Of a DNA stretch of 64,000 bases, positions 1-10,993 are shown piece after piece; position 1 is the stretch's first letter; each line of letters begins with the position of its first letter. The position numbers were made by a program, and so were the translations under genes. The notes beneath the pieces were generated by a model. The model saw only the letters and a program-made list of their open reading frames with translations. It was not told the origin of the DNA and did not search any database. The stretch is taken from contig OX638132.1 of NCBI GenBank assembly GCA_951804985.1, forward strand, positions 4,135,529-4,199,528. The letters are read 5' to 3'. Source of the stretch: Dryomyza anilis (taxonomy: Eukaryota; Arthropoda; Insecta; Diptera; Dryomyzidae).

Positions 1-1240
1 ATATGGTATGTAATTCAGAGTTATTATTAATTTAAAATCATAAAACGTCATTTGTAATTGAGTAGAATGAAACGCAAAAGAGAAATCGTCCATTATAATT
101 GACAATATTTAAATGTAATTCAGGAATCGGCAATTTGAACTCAGAATTATCAAGTGAAATTCGAAAATTGTCAATTGTATTTGAGAATAGTCAAATGATA
201 TACACAATACGTCAATTAAAATTCAAATTAAATTTATAAATCGGATTTGTAATTCAGAAACCATCAAATATAATTCAGAAAGCAACATTAATAGATCTGA
301 AAACATCATTTCAGAATAAGTCAAATTTAATACAGACAAAATTCTTTAGAATTAAATGTAAAAAAGAAATCATCAATTTGAAATAAGAATATCCAAATAA
401 AAGTCAATTTGAAATAAGCATTCGAAATGAAATTCAGAAGGCGAAGGCGTTCTATTTAAGCAATATCAAATGTATATCAAAGAATTTCAATTGTATTTCA
501 AATATAATTAAAAAATGTACTTCAGAAATGTAATTCAGAAAATTCTGTTTAAGTACTACAAAAGATAAAATTAAAGTCAATAAAATATTTCGTCGTTGTA
601 GAACGAAAAGTCACCAAATACATTTTCAAAATGCCAAATATTCATTTACAAAAATATTTATATATTTGTCAATTTTTAATCGATGATCTCAATTTTTAGT
701 ACCACATAATAAGAAAACGTTAATCTATCAATTGACATTTCAACTTTAAAAATGCATCAAATACTTTTTATAATATTAATCAACAAACTCAATATTTAAG
801 TTTTTCATAAAAATGTATTTGGTGACTTTCAGTTCTACAACGACGATTTATCAAATAAGTAGGCTATGTTTGAATTCAACATGCAACTGCAAAAATTCTA
901 CTTTAGATAAACTACTATATTTTTCCGAATTACTTTTGATAATATCTAAATTCCATTTCCTAAACTTTGTTTGAAGTGGTCAGATTACAATTGACGTATT
1001 TTGAATTTAATTTGATATATTTTGTTTAACAATTGATAATTTATGATTTACTTTTATCAATTATGAAAAATAATTGACGTTTACTGATTCCATTTCATTC
1101 AAATTGACGATTTCGATAAATAACTTTTGAATATTTTAAATTAGAATTAACGATTTCTGTATTTTACTTGACTACTCCTTTGAAATATGTTTGATATTTT
1201 TTTAAATTTTATATTTTTTTTGTTTACGATTAGAAAAATG
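1..1240. repeat. Large imperfect inverted repeat, foldback-like, cut by window start
   Basis: The segment reads as two arms around a centre near 715. The clearest pairing is 586-626 against 811-848: both ends carry CGTCGTTGTAGAAC followed by a GTCACCAAATACATTT block in opposite orientation. Outside that core the left arm repeats short units of the type GTCAATTGTAATTCAG, and the right arm (about 960-1190) repeats their complements (AATTGACG..., CTGATTCCATTT). Long inverted arms made of sub-repeats are typical of foldback DNA transposons. No transposase is visible. The left end lies outside the window, so size and target duplication cannot be given. A related 30-bp end fragment lies at 59393-59425. 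Confidence 0.5.
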
Positions 1241-3240
1241 CAAAAATAGACGAAAAAAAATGTATTTTATAATATTTTTTCACCGGGTGGCTGAATCCCT
1301 CCCACACGTCGATGTTCGAACCGTGACCGTGACGTAAATGTCAATGCAGTTCCCAACATGCGAAATAAAGCATTTATTGCACATCCTTCGACCCACATCA
1401 TTTTCATGTTATTTTCAGTTAAAAAAGGTAAAAAAACAAAAAAATATTTTAAATATTTTAGTGTCCAAAAAAGATATTTTATTTTTTGGTTTGACATTTG
1501 TCAAACAAACCAATAAAAATAAAGTATTTTATTAGAATAAATGTATAAATGTAATTTTTTGGAAGAATAGAAATTGTTTTGAAAAAAAAAATAATTGGTG
1601 AGAAACCTTGACCAAGAAAACCTAGATTTTTGTATATGAAACATTAATTTATATCAATTATTAAATTATTTAAATGTTGCAAACTATTATTTTTTGGAAT
1701 TTAAATTAGTGTTGAATTTGGTGTTTGTATTTTATAAAAAATTTTAAATCAATATTCCTAAAAATATTTATTTTTGATTAGATCGAAAATTTAGTATTTG
1801 CATAATTCAACTCTTCATATCATTTTATAATTTCTTTTTCCTTTAACAAATTGTTACAATACCTAAATATTATCAAGGGTATCAAAATTTGAATGAGTTT
1901 TTGATGTTGCGTCCTTATTGGAAATGACATCTGGAACGCATCCAACAAAATTCAACAGTTATAAAATTTTATGCAATCCATACAATTAACCTAATGTGCA
2001 AAACACATCAAATTAAATTAAAATAAATTGAATTGAATTGAAGTACATTGCATTGAGTTCAATGTAATATGGCAGCACAGTGCTTATATTTGAATGTGCA
2101 ATGGCTATCATCAGCAGGGATGTACGCAAAGTTTTGATAAGGGGGCTAATATCAAATTTAAAATTATTCGATACTATTAAACATTTTTTATAGCAGCACA
2201 AAATATTAATTTTGAAGGTTGTGGATATAAGTTTGAGAGATCACAAAAAAAATTTATATTATGCAGTGTTGTGCTCGGTTTGTGCTAGTTTGTGCTACTA
2301 ATAAAAATTCCAAATAGATTTAACCATATACAAAAAAAGAACCTTTTCAATTCAAAATTGTGCACAATTTCATAATATTTAATTTGGATAGTATGTGCAA
2401 AAGTGTGTTCATCTTGAGCTATAACTCAAAACTTGATCCAATTGAATGGAAAATCTAATATTGGGTGGGTCTCATCAATACAGCCATTTATTTTGTATAT
2501 TTGTGCTGTCTTGTGCTTGATTTGTGCTGAAAATTATAGCACAGCCATTGACAATATTAATTTTTTTAATTTATGTGGATTGTACTCAACTTTTGGTGTT
2601 TTTTGTTTTGTGGGAATTTGTCAGAATGGCAGATTAAGATAACTCACTCTTTAGTCACTCTGAAAATACGCAATAAATAAAAAAAAAACTATTGTAATTT
2701 GCAGGGGTGGCCCAGTTCCCCCAAACCTTAAGCATTTCACATTCTGTCTATTCAAACGTATGCCATTCATTGAGGTCTCCTAAGAATTAGGACCCGAACC
2801 AAGTAATAGCTTAGTGTGAAAAACAAGTGCAAATTGAGCCAAGCCTATTTTTAGTATTTCAAGACATGTCTCGGCAGTAATTACAATAATAGCAATAACG
2901 TCACGTGCAGACATTGAGACATGCAGATAGTCAGTCAATCAGACAGTCAGTCATTGGTACGGCCTCTAAATTGCGTTGCCAACTTAATCAACTTGGCTAA
3001 CATATGAAGGATGGCAGCCAGTTACCGTTCGTTCATATGAGTGACAGACAATTAGTCTGTTTTATTTAAATACTTGTCAGATAATTTTGTGATAATTATG
3101 TAAAAAAAAATATATAACAAAAAAATATATAAAATAAATCAGAATTTAAAAAGAATCGAATAATTATTTCAATACCTTATTTATTGGATTTCATAAATAG
3201 CTGTATGTTAATTAGAATACTTACATCATTTTAAATGAAA
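1241..3240. other. AT-rich non-coding stretch
   Basis: No supported gene. The short open frames are AT-rich and start without context. Two small clusters of a TTGTGCT word occur near 2260-2300 and 2500-2535. A GC-richer patch at 2840-3060 contains GTCAGTCAATCAGACAGTCAGTC. This patch lies 200-400 bp downstream, in minus-strand sense, of the candidate recursive splice site and could be conserved intronic sequence. I see no domain or RNA gene. Confidence 0.4.
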
Positions 3241-3253
3241 TTTGTATTTTCGG

Positions 3254-3300
3254 TTTGCTTACCTGAAAAAAGAAAAATCAATAAATTAATTAAAAAAAAT
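3254..3300 (-). other. Putative recursive splice site (zero-length exon)
   Basis: On the minus strand the sequence reads as a pyrimidine tract (TTTTTCTTTTTT), TCAG, then immediately GTAAGCAAA. The junction lies between plus positions 3263 and 3262. A 3' splice site fused directly to a 5' splice site is the known architecture of ratcheting points used for stepwise removal of giant introns in flies. AT-rich TTAATTAA upstream could supply a branch point. A second site of the same design, with the same GTAAGCAAA continuation, occurs at 51838/51837 on the same strand. Motif identity is seen directly; use in splicing is inferred. It could still be chance in an AT-rich window. Confidence 0.6.
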
Positions 3301-3344
3301 TATATATTTTATGGTATTTATTAAAATAGTAATCAGGATGTACT

Positions 3345-3655
3345 AAATATGTTGCATCAGACATGTTGTATCAAACATGTTGCGTGAGAGATATTTTATT
3401 AAAAATGTTGTATTGAAAATGTTGCATCAAACATGCTGTATCGAGCATGATGTATCAAGCATGTTGCGTCGAACATGTTGCATCGAACATGTTGCATCGA
3501 ACAGGATACATCGAACATGTTGCATCAAACATGTTACGTCAAACATGTTGCATCGAACATGTTGCATCGAACATGTTGCATCAAACATGTTGCATCAAAA
3601 ATGTTGCATCAAACATGTTGCATCAAACAAGTTGCGTCAAACAGTTTATTCGACA
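3345..3655. repeat. 14-bp tandem repeat (ATGTTGCATCRAAC)
   Basis: About twenty head-to-tail copies of a 14-nt unit, CATGTTGCATCAAA or CATGTTGCATCGAA, with small substitutions. Because 14 is not divisible by 3, all three plus-strand frames cycle through the same 14-residue peptide repeat. This explains the three overlapping open frames of 98, 83 and 64 codons. I do not regard any of them as genes. Confidence 0.9.
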
Positions 3656-3907
3656 AGTCGCTCTGGTAAGTAATGATGAATCAAACATTCATAATTAATT
3701 CATAATTTAATAAAATTATAGCCTATTTCCAGGCGCAAGATAAGAATGCAACATAAGAATGACGCACTCCTGAGATTAATTTTAAAATGTTCTACAGAAA
3801 GTGACTAAATGCTGCCGCCTAATTTCGTAAAATTAAATGTAAACAAAGCAGCAATTTGCTATGAAACATGTAAAACATGGCATGTGAAAAATAATAATCA
3901 TAAATCT

Positions 3908-4612
3908 AACCAGTTGGGAAGGTTAGATCACATGGGAAATTTTAAAGTAGGTGTAATTATGATAGTTAGGATTATCAAAATTATAGTCGGTCTAAGCCGA
4001 CTATAAATACCCTACACATATGTGTGGTTACCATTCAAAGTGATACATATCACCAGGGTATACGAATCCTGAAAATAACTACAAACATTCAATCGCTGAA
4101 GAATTTCCATTCATTTGATACCCATATTTACAAATGGGTAGGTGTACCGAATTTCGATTTTTTTTTGTGAACCACAAGTCTTTTCGCCGGAAAATATTAT
4201 TATCATGTATTTGAACATGATGTCAATATATATTTGACCAAAAAAGTATACCTAAGCACGTATACATTAAAATTGATCTTTATATGTATATTTTATATGA
4301 GGTATTTGAACATAAGTGGTCGGATCATAGGTCACAATGGACCGATTTCGCACATACAGCGTAGGTGTATTAGTAATCTAAGTTATAAGTTTCATTTATC
4401 TAGCTCTTCAATTTTAAAAGTAGTAGGGATTTCAACAGACAGACAGACAGACAGACGAACAGACAGACGGACAGACGGACATCGCTAAATCGACTCAGGA
4501 GATCATGCTGATCAAGAATATATATACTTTTCCATACCGGAGATGCTTCCTTCTGGGTGATACAAACGGCGTACCAAACTGAATATACCCTTTCACTCTT
4601 AGTGTAGGGTAT
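3908..4612 (+). mobile_element. Mini-me/DINE-1-like repeat, copy A
   Basis: The repeat starts at AACCAGTTGGGAAGGTTAG and ends at TAGTGTAGGGTATA. It contains an RGAC microsatellite (4436-4482), a conserved block after it (ATCGCTAAATCGACTCAGG, then GCTGATCAAGAATATATAT), and a tail with ATACCCTTTCACTCTTAG. RGAC is the complement of the GTCY microsatellite described in dipteran mini-me elements, which are related to DINE-1/Helitron-like non-autonomous repeats; that family assignment is from memory. Copy B follows head to tail with no spacer. No protein is encoded; the 84-codon frame is a by-product of the RGAC run. Confidence 0.7.
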
Positions 4613-5361
4613 AACCAGTTGGGAAGGTTAGATCACATGGGAAATTTTAAAGTAGGTGTAATTATGATAGTTAGGATTATCAAAATTATAGTCGGTCTAA
4701 GCCGACTATAAATACCCTACACATATGTGTGGTTACCATTCAAAGTGATATATAGGTCACCAGGGTATACGAATCCTGAAAATAACTACAAACATTTAAT
4801 CGCTGAAGAATTTCCATTCATTTGATACCCATATTTACAAATGTGTAGGTGTACCGAATTTCGATTTTTTTTTTTTGTGAACCACAAGTCTTTTTGCCGG
4901 AAAACATTATTATAATGTATTTGAGCATGATATCAATATATATTTGACCAAAAAAGTTTACCTAAGCACGTATACATAAAAATTGATCTTTATATGAACA
5001 TTTTATATGAGGTATTTGAACATAAGTGGTCGGATCATAGGTCACAATGGACCGATCTCGCCAATTTTTTCGCACATACAGCGTAGGTATATTAGTAATC
5101 TAAGTTATAAGTTTCATTTATCTAGCTCTTCTATTTTAAAAGTCTTAGGGATTTCAACAGACAGACAGACGGACAGACAGACGGACAGACAGACAGACAG
5201 ACGGACAGACAGACGGACAGACGGACATCGCTAAATCGACTCAGGAGGTCATGCTGATCAAGAATATATATACTTTTCCATACCGGAGATGCTTCCTTCT
5301 GGGTGTTACAAACGGCGTACCAAACTGAATATACCCTTTCACTCTTAGTGTAGGGTATAAA
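4613..5361 (+). mobile_element. Mini-me/DINE-1-like repeat, copy B (tandem with copy A)
   Basis: Nearly identical to copy A along its length, with a longer RGAC microsatellite (5155-5225) and an extra CCAATTTTTTCG insertion near 5061. It ends TAGTGTAGGGTATAA. The shared left end directly abuts the right end of copy A. This fits tandem duplication, unequal exchange or rolling-circle-like replication better than two independent insertions. The third copy (32832-33436) is much more diverged, so A and B duplicated recently. Confidence 0.7.
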
Positions 5362-8300
5362 AATATGCTTGCATATGTTAAACAGAAAACGTGGCAGTGT
5401 CGGCACAGTAAACGAACGGAGTTTTTTTTTTTTTGTTCAAGTTGTAATAAAATAATAAAGTTGATGTCGTGTAAAAATTTAAGAAAAGCAATTTATTTAA
5501 CACGAGCATATTAAAGTATGTAATGATGATGAACATAATGACGTAAGTAAAAGGACAGAAAAAATAAATCACAAACAAAAAATTGAAAATACTTTGTAAT
5601 TGAGTATGAAAAACAGTGCGTGACACTGGAAAAACGACATAGGCGGCGGCAGGCAGGCAGACAAAGAATAAGAATTTCTTAATGCGTATATAAAATTTAA
5701 TAAAGCGTGGCATGAATGTAGCGTACAAAAAAGAATGCTTACCAAATTTGACAAATTAAATTTTACGCATTATTAAATTTGGTAGTACAACGACGGACGA
5801 TGAAGATAAAAAAACATAAAATAAAAATAGCGTAAAGATTAAGTAACTTTTACTGTGTGTAATTAGGCGCAACTGAAATATGACAAAATGTAAATTTAAC
5901 TACATTAAAATACATAGCAGCAAAAATGTCTAAATTCAAGCATTATTTCAGAAAATTAATGCATTGTGAATAGGACCCAAATGTATGCAAAGTATTTGTG
6001 TGATTAAATTAATCTAAATAAATTGAAAATGCAACTAAATAACAATAAGTGATATTTAAAATGTTTAGTTTAAAATATGATAGTCTTCATTTAGGAGCAT
6101 TATTAAAAACAAAAAGCGTTATTCTAAATTTAGTGTTTAAAAAGCATCTAAAAATATGCTACATATTTTTGTTTGCATAATTAACATAACTAATACAATT
6201 TATATGCTAAAGTTTATTGAATTATCAATATGCCCTAAATGTATGCAAAGTATTTGTGACACTGAAACTAAGAATAAATATATTTTAGAATTAGTATGTC
6301 TATATTTTAGAATAGTTCTCAAAATAGTCTACTTTTAGGCGCAATAATAAAACATAAAAGCAGATGCATAATTTGTGTTTAACAGGCATCTACAAATATG
6401 CTACATATTTTTTGTTTAGGTACAAAATTTAAATAATTAGTAACATAAGTAGCATTATGCAAAAAACAATGAATTGTGAATAGTGCCTAAATGTATTATG
6501 AGACTAAAAATAAGAATATATAACAATCTACACGATTTCTGGTTGTAGTCATCTTTTGGGTTAATTATTAAAACATTTTAAAGTACGCTACATATTTATT
6601 TTTTATACAAAATTTAGATAATTAGTAACTAAAATAATTTACTAATATAAATTACTATTTTATTAAATACTTATTGTAAAAACATGTTTAGTAAATACTT
6701 AAATTGCAGAATTATTTATAAAGCGAACCCCTATAAATATGCAACAATTTTAAAACAATTCTTCTGCGCATTTTCTCATATGCTTGTGTCTGTCTTTTTA
6801 TTAACTGTTGCTGATGTCATTGCTAATGTCATTTAAAGCAAATGCGTCACTTTTGCGCATATAATAAAATTCCAACGAGTGCCTAAAAGCACACAACAAA
6901 ATATGTAAACAATATTATAGGCAAAAAAGGAAGCAATGGATTGAAAGGATACACACAACATCGTGCACAAAGCAGGCATGTTAAGCATTTGCGGATGCCT
7001 GTTCCATAGGTTATACAACCCACCAAACGTTTTAAACAAACACATATGCTAAAAGAGGAGTAAATGAGGTATAAAAAGGGGTTTGGAAAATTTTGTCAAC
7101 AAACATTTTTTGCTAAATTTGCACTTTACAAATATGTGCTGCTTGCTTGCTGGTCGGTCGGTCGGTCGGTCACTACTTTCAACACCAAGCATGTTTATTT
7201 TATCATGAGTCACACTATCAACACGAAGTGCCTGGAAGCAAGGCGCGGGCGGACAACAGGCAGGCAGTTGCTTGTTGCCTAAAAAGCTGCTTTTAATAAG
7301 AAAAGGTTCATGACATAGTAAAGTGAAGACAGAAAAAAAACTATGTGTATTTTGTCAGTCACGTCCGTTGGACGCACGTACGTGCACTCGTGCGTTCGTC
7401 ATTCAGCACATATTTGAAGCTTAATAACTTTAAGCACTCTCGGTCAATTTAATTTCGAACAACAAAACATGCTGTAGTAGTAGAGGATGGGTGTGGAAGT
7501 GTGGGAGCTGAAAGTGTGCGATAAGTAGGAAATGACAAAAACAGATCAGAATAAAAAATAAAATGAAGCATAACGCAAGGGTTACTCGCAATACGACGAG
7601 TATTCTATTTAGAGATTGTACTGCGGATGTGCACGAAAGCAAGGAAATGCGTAATAAGGAAGGGAAGACTTCAGCAGCAGCAAGGATGTGCATGTAGTTG
7701 CGGAAATAAAATTAAAGTTGATGAAATAATGTAGAATTTAAAACTGCAGTGGCGGCAGGAAACTGTTCCTGATGCGGTTGATTCAATTGCGAAGCTCTTA
7801 GAACATAAAATTTACATGCTAATGCGGAACTAGCCTAGATGGAGAATGACGACCAGAAATATATTATGTGGGCACTATTTTGCACTGAATATGTTGGTTA
7901 TGATGGGAAGCAAATAAAAATATAAAAGCACGTAATTGCTTGAGTACGACGAGAAATGTTCAATAAAAACTCTAACACAAAATAATAAAATAAAGGAAGC
8001 GCATAATTTACGACTTGCAAAAGAGTTAACACATTTAGCACTCAAAGTATGCAATTAATTTTTAATGTAAAGTCATAATTGTTTAGTCTACATTTAGCAC
8101 TTCAAATTAGGAGTCTTAAAAATATGCAACAAAAATTAAATTTAGCATTTTTGATATTTCAGAACCAAAACTATGCAGCAAAACCTAATTTTTACTTTAT
8201 AATTGAAGCCATTTGTATTGTACAACCAAAAAATGGGTGTAGTCAAATTAAATACATTTCTGTGTTTGTCTTGAAAAAATTTAAATCTACTACATTTATG

Positions 8301-8634
8301 TATAAGCGCATTTTTATTTATTGTACTTGATTTTACTACACAATGTATTAAAAACTCATTGCAGAAACTGGACTTTTGTTTAGATAATTTAGTACTTCTG
8401 AATTACATTTTTAAGTGCATTTTTATTTATTATAATTTATTTTACTACGCACTGTAAAATAACTTCATACTTTGACTGTATTTTTTATACATAATTTTAG
8501 TATATTGGCATTGAATAACTACAACGTGTCTTTAATTATACGTCCTGAAATATGTAGTGAATTTACTACATATGCTTTTAATTTTAGTACACTCTGAAAT
8601 AATTAAATTTGTTGTGATATATAAAATTGAAATA
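5362..8634. other. AT-rich non-coding sequence with decayed repeats
   Basis: No convincing exon. Region 5900-6620 is a degenerate tandem repeat (separate entry). Short GGTC (7146-7170) and A-rich runs are present. Several copies of a motif close to GTTGCATACTTTTAGG (often seen as its complement, CTAAAAATATGCAACA) lie at about 6144, 6385, 6729 and 8114. ORFs up to 87 codons have low-complexity composition and no recognisable domain. Confidence 0.4.
5900..6620. repeat. Degenerate tandem repeat, unit about 190-240 bp
   Basis: Three diverged copies share a block reading CATCTAAAAATATGCTACATATT followed by a T-rich run and then TACAAAATTTA(A/G)ATAATTAGTAAC. The TGCTACATATT word recurs near 6164, 6400 and 6585 (written CGCTACATATT in the last). 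A second shared word, CTAAATGTATGCAAAGTATTTGTG, occurs at about 5978 and 6238 and decays at about 6488. Divergence is high, so the array is old. Confidence 0.5.
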
Positions 8635-8694
8635 TGAAGCAGTTGCGTCACTTACAAATACATGACGTATTATATGAGTTCCCTGAGGACTACA
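8635..8694 (+). repeat. 5' LTR remnant
   Basis: Only the extreme left end (TGAAGCAGTT) and the right terminal part (ACGTATTATATGAGTTCC, then CTGAGGA) remain compared with the 3' LTR of about 370 bp. The TATA box and most of U3/R are deleted, so this copy has no recognisable promoter. Confidence 0.7.
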
Positions 8695-8695
8695 T

Positions 8696-8706
8696 TGGCG
8701 CCCAAC
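8696..8706 (+). other. Primer-binding site, tRNA-Lys type
   Basis: TGGCGCCCAAC starts two bases after the 5' LTR end. It is complementary to the 3' end of tRNA-Lys, as in gypsy-group elements. Confidence 0.75.
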
Positions 8707-8757
8707 TTAGTGGTCAGCGACACCATCGTTCAGCACAACAACACAGAGGCCGGAAGT

Positions 8758-9034
8758 GACAGTTTCGTCACAAATACGTCGGCAGAGGCATCGACGTCAA
8801 CAGCGACGCCGGCATAAACGTCAGCGGAGGCAGCGACGTCAACAGAGACGTCAGCAGAGACGTCAGCAGAGGCAGCAACGTAAAAAAGAGGCGACGACAG
8901 AGCCATCGACGTCAACAACGACGCAAGAACAGACGTCGACAGCGACGCAAGAACAGACGTCGACAGCGACGCAAGCAGAGACGTCGACAGCGATGCAGGC
9001 AGAGGCAGCGACGCAGACAGCGCCGTCGACAGAG
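8758..9034 (+). repeat. GACGTC/CAGAGG minisatellite in LTR-element leader
   Basis: Short units such as GACGTCAGCAGAGGCAGC and GACGTCGACAGCGACGCA recur with a 6/12/18-bp rhythm. They keep a 94-codon frame open, rich in Arg/Gln and then Thr/Ser. A similar array occupies 9893-10480 in place of pol, which suggests spread by slippage or conversion within the element. Confidence 0.75.
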
Positions 9035-9039
9035 CATTA

Positions 9040-9830
9040 ATGGCATCGTTTTCACCAGAGCAGTTTCAGCAAATACTAGCTGCAATCGCCGGAAGTCAAA
9101 AGGCGGGTTTTTTCATTCAGTGCACTGCGCGTTTTCGCGGTCAGCGTGATCCAGCTATGGTCGACGAGCTGCCATCACCGTGTACAAGGATATTGAGAAA
9201 ACATCTGATGCTGATGCAATAAGAGGTATGCCATTGTTATTGGAGGATTATGCCGCTGTATGGTGGATTGGCGTGAAGGACTCTGTGCGTACATTTGAGA
9301 ATGCCGTCGATCTCATACGGACCACATTTTCCCCACCTAATCCGGACTGGAGCATATACGAGTTCAAACAACAGGCGAAAAACCAACTGACAGCTTCATA
9401 TGTAAGAAGCGGCTGCTTTTTTCGCAGCTGAAGGATAGCATCAACGATAATGTGCAGCTACACATAGTATATGGCTTACTATGCATCCAGATTAGAGAAC
9501 GAGATCGACGCGAAGATTTCGCAACATTCGACGAACTAATCGCATCCAGCAGAGAAGCTGAACTGTTTTTTGCTGAATCAAAGCAACAGACCGGAAAAAA
9601 TTGCAGAACCAACTGATGCATCCGTTGCGCATTTTGTCGACTACGTGGACACTCTGTAGATGTGTCTTTGAAGAACCTTTTTCTTCTTCACAGCAGTAGC
9701 AGAAACCACATCAACACGACAACTCAAAGCGAGGTCCCATCTTCTCATGCTATGGATGTGGAGCACCAGGAGTTTACCGGTCAAACTGCCCAAAATGCAG
9801 CAGTCACAACAACGAAAGTCCCCAGCGGCT
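9040..9830 (+). pseudogene. Gag-like gene of the LTR retrotransposon, frameshifted
   Basis: Capsid-like gag. Conceptual translation starts MASFSPEQFQQILAAIAG at 9040, runs through CTARFRGQRDPA, then shifts frame near 9175-9190 into YKDIEKTSDADAIRGMPLLL and WWIGVKDSVRTFENAVDLI. A further break lies near 9400. This order resembles insect gypsy-type gags often labelled 'activity-regulated cytoskeleton-associated protein-like' (family resemblance from memory). A CCHC zinc knuckle is readable at 9626-9667 (C-A-F-C, GH, C spacing C-X2-C-X4-H-X4-C). A second cysteine cluster at 9748-9789 (C-Y-G-C then GAPGVYRSNC) has Val at the position expected for His. The segments lie in different frames, so no intact Gag can be made. 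Confidence 0.7.
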
Positions 9831-9892
9831 CTCTTTCAATAATCTGGCGACCTCCATCATCGGCAGACCTGTGGCAAAAGTTCATATGGCAA

Positions 9893-10480
9893 CCCGTATG
9901 TCAGCAACGACGTTAACCCGCACGTCAGTAACGACGTCAACACACACGTCAGCAACGACTTCAACCCGTACGTCAGCAACGACGTCAACCCGCACGTCAG
10001 CAACGACGTCAAACCACACGTCAGCAACGTCGTCAACCTGCACGCCAGCAACGACCCGCACGTCAGCAACGACATAAACCCGCACGTCAGTAACGAAGAC
10101 AACCCGCACGTCAGCAACGACGTCAACCCGCACGTCAGCAACGGCGTCAACCCGCACGTCAGTTACGATGTAAACCCGCACGTCAGCAAACGAGCAGAGA
10201 CGCACGTCAGCAGAGCAGATGATCGTCAGCAACACCGTCAACTTGCACGTCACCAGCGACGTCAAACACAGACACCGACAGAGTCATCGAGAAAGCAACG
10301 ACGTCAACTGCGACAGCAACATCCTCAACGATAGCAACGTCAACCTGATCGTCAGCAACACCGTCAACTTGCACAGCACCAGCGACGTCAAACACAGACA
10401 CCGACAGAGTCATCGACAAAGCAACGACGTCAACTGCGACAGCAACATCCTCAACGATAGCAACTTCAAATACGGCAGCG
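9893..10480 (+). repeat. GACGTCA/ACGTCAGCAACG minisatellite replacing pol
   Basis: A roughly 600-bp tandem array of 12- to 24-bp units of the type AACCCGCACGTCAGCAACGA, with GACGTC repeated throughout. From 10219 a longer unit of about 114 bp (GATCGTCAGCAACACCGTCA and following) is present twice. The array sits where protease, RT and most of RNase H/integrase should be. Open frames on both strands (Thr/Ser-rich on plus, Val/Asp-rich on minus) are repeat artefacts. Confidence 0.8.
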
Positions 10481-10494
10481 ACGTCTATTACAAC

Positions 10495-10666
10495 AACATG
10501 CCATTTATTCTCACAACCGATGCCAGTTACGCACTGGGATTAGATTTAATCCAGGGGGAGGACCCTGATGATCATCCAGTTAATATGCTACGACGAAGAG
10601 GACGTCTAAAAACGCATAGGTTGCTGATACTTCATCGAGACGATTTCAGCATCAGAAGGGGAGAAT
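10495..10666 (+). pseudogene. Pol remnant: RNase H motif fused to integrase tail
   Basis: In one frame the sequence reads PFILTTDASYALGLDLIQGE then DPDDHP. This is the start of a Ty3/gypsy RNase H domain with its first catalytic Asp in TDAS. It passes at once into RRRGRLKTHR and a short tail ending at the purine tract, which looks like the C-terminal end of integrase. Hence most of pol is deleted, with a junction near 10587. The reading frame is continuous with the upstream repeat array. Confidence 0.65.
10654..10665 (+). other. Polypurine tract
   Basis: AGAAGGGGAGAA directly precedes the 3' LTR start TGAAGCAGTT, as expected for the plus-strand primer of reverse transcription. Confidence 0.75.
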
Positions 10667-10858
10667 GAAGCAGTTATATTTTATTTATTAGTATTTCTAA
10701 GTTTTGCATTAATTTTAAATATTTGACTACTACTCTCATTGGAGAATAGTAGCAGCATTGTATCATTTTTACAACAACCCTGGTTGCGTATCTTTGTAAA
10801 CTACTAAGAATGCAACCATGGGACGCTTATATGCTTGTTCTTGTTAGCTTCATTTTTG

Positions 10859-10865
10859 TATAAAA
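10859..10865 (+). promoter_or_regulatory. TATA box in the 3' LTR
   Basis: TATAAAA followed about 30 bp downstream by a TCATTC-type initiator-like sequence. It is the probable start region of the LTR transcript. Only this LTR retains it. Confidence 0.45.
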
Positions 10866-10993
10866 TAGCAATACCACCTCATTGTCATTCAACGCTGAGC
10901 ATTCACACTGAACTTATCGTACAATATTGTTTTGGACATAGTTCATAGTTCAGTAAACAGTGAAGACATTCCCAGTATTACTTACTTACTTAA

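Noticed and set aside
3345..3655. CRISPR-like array
   Set aside because: Units are contiguous 14-bp repeats without spacers, in a eukaryotic sequence.
9882..10265. 127-codon Val/Asp-rich minus-strand protein
   Set aside because: Antisense reading of the GACGTC minisatellite.
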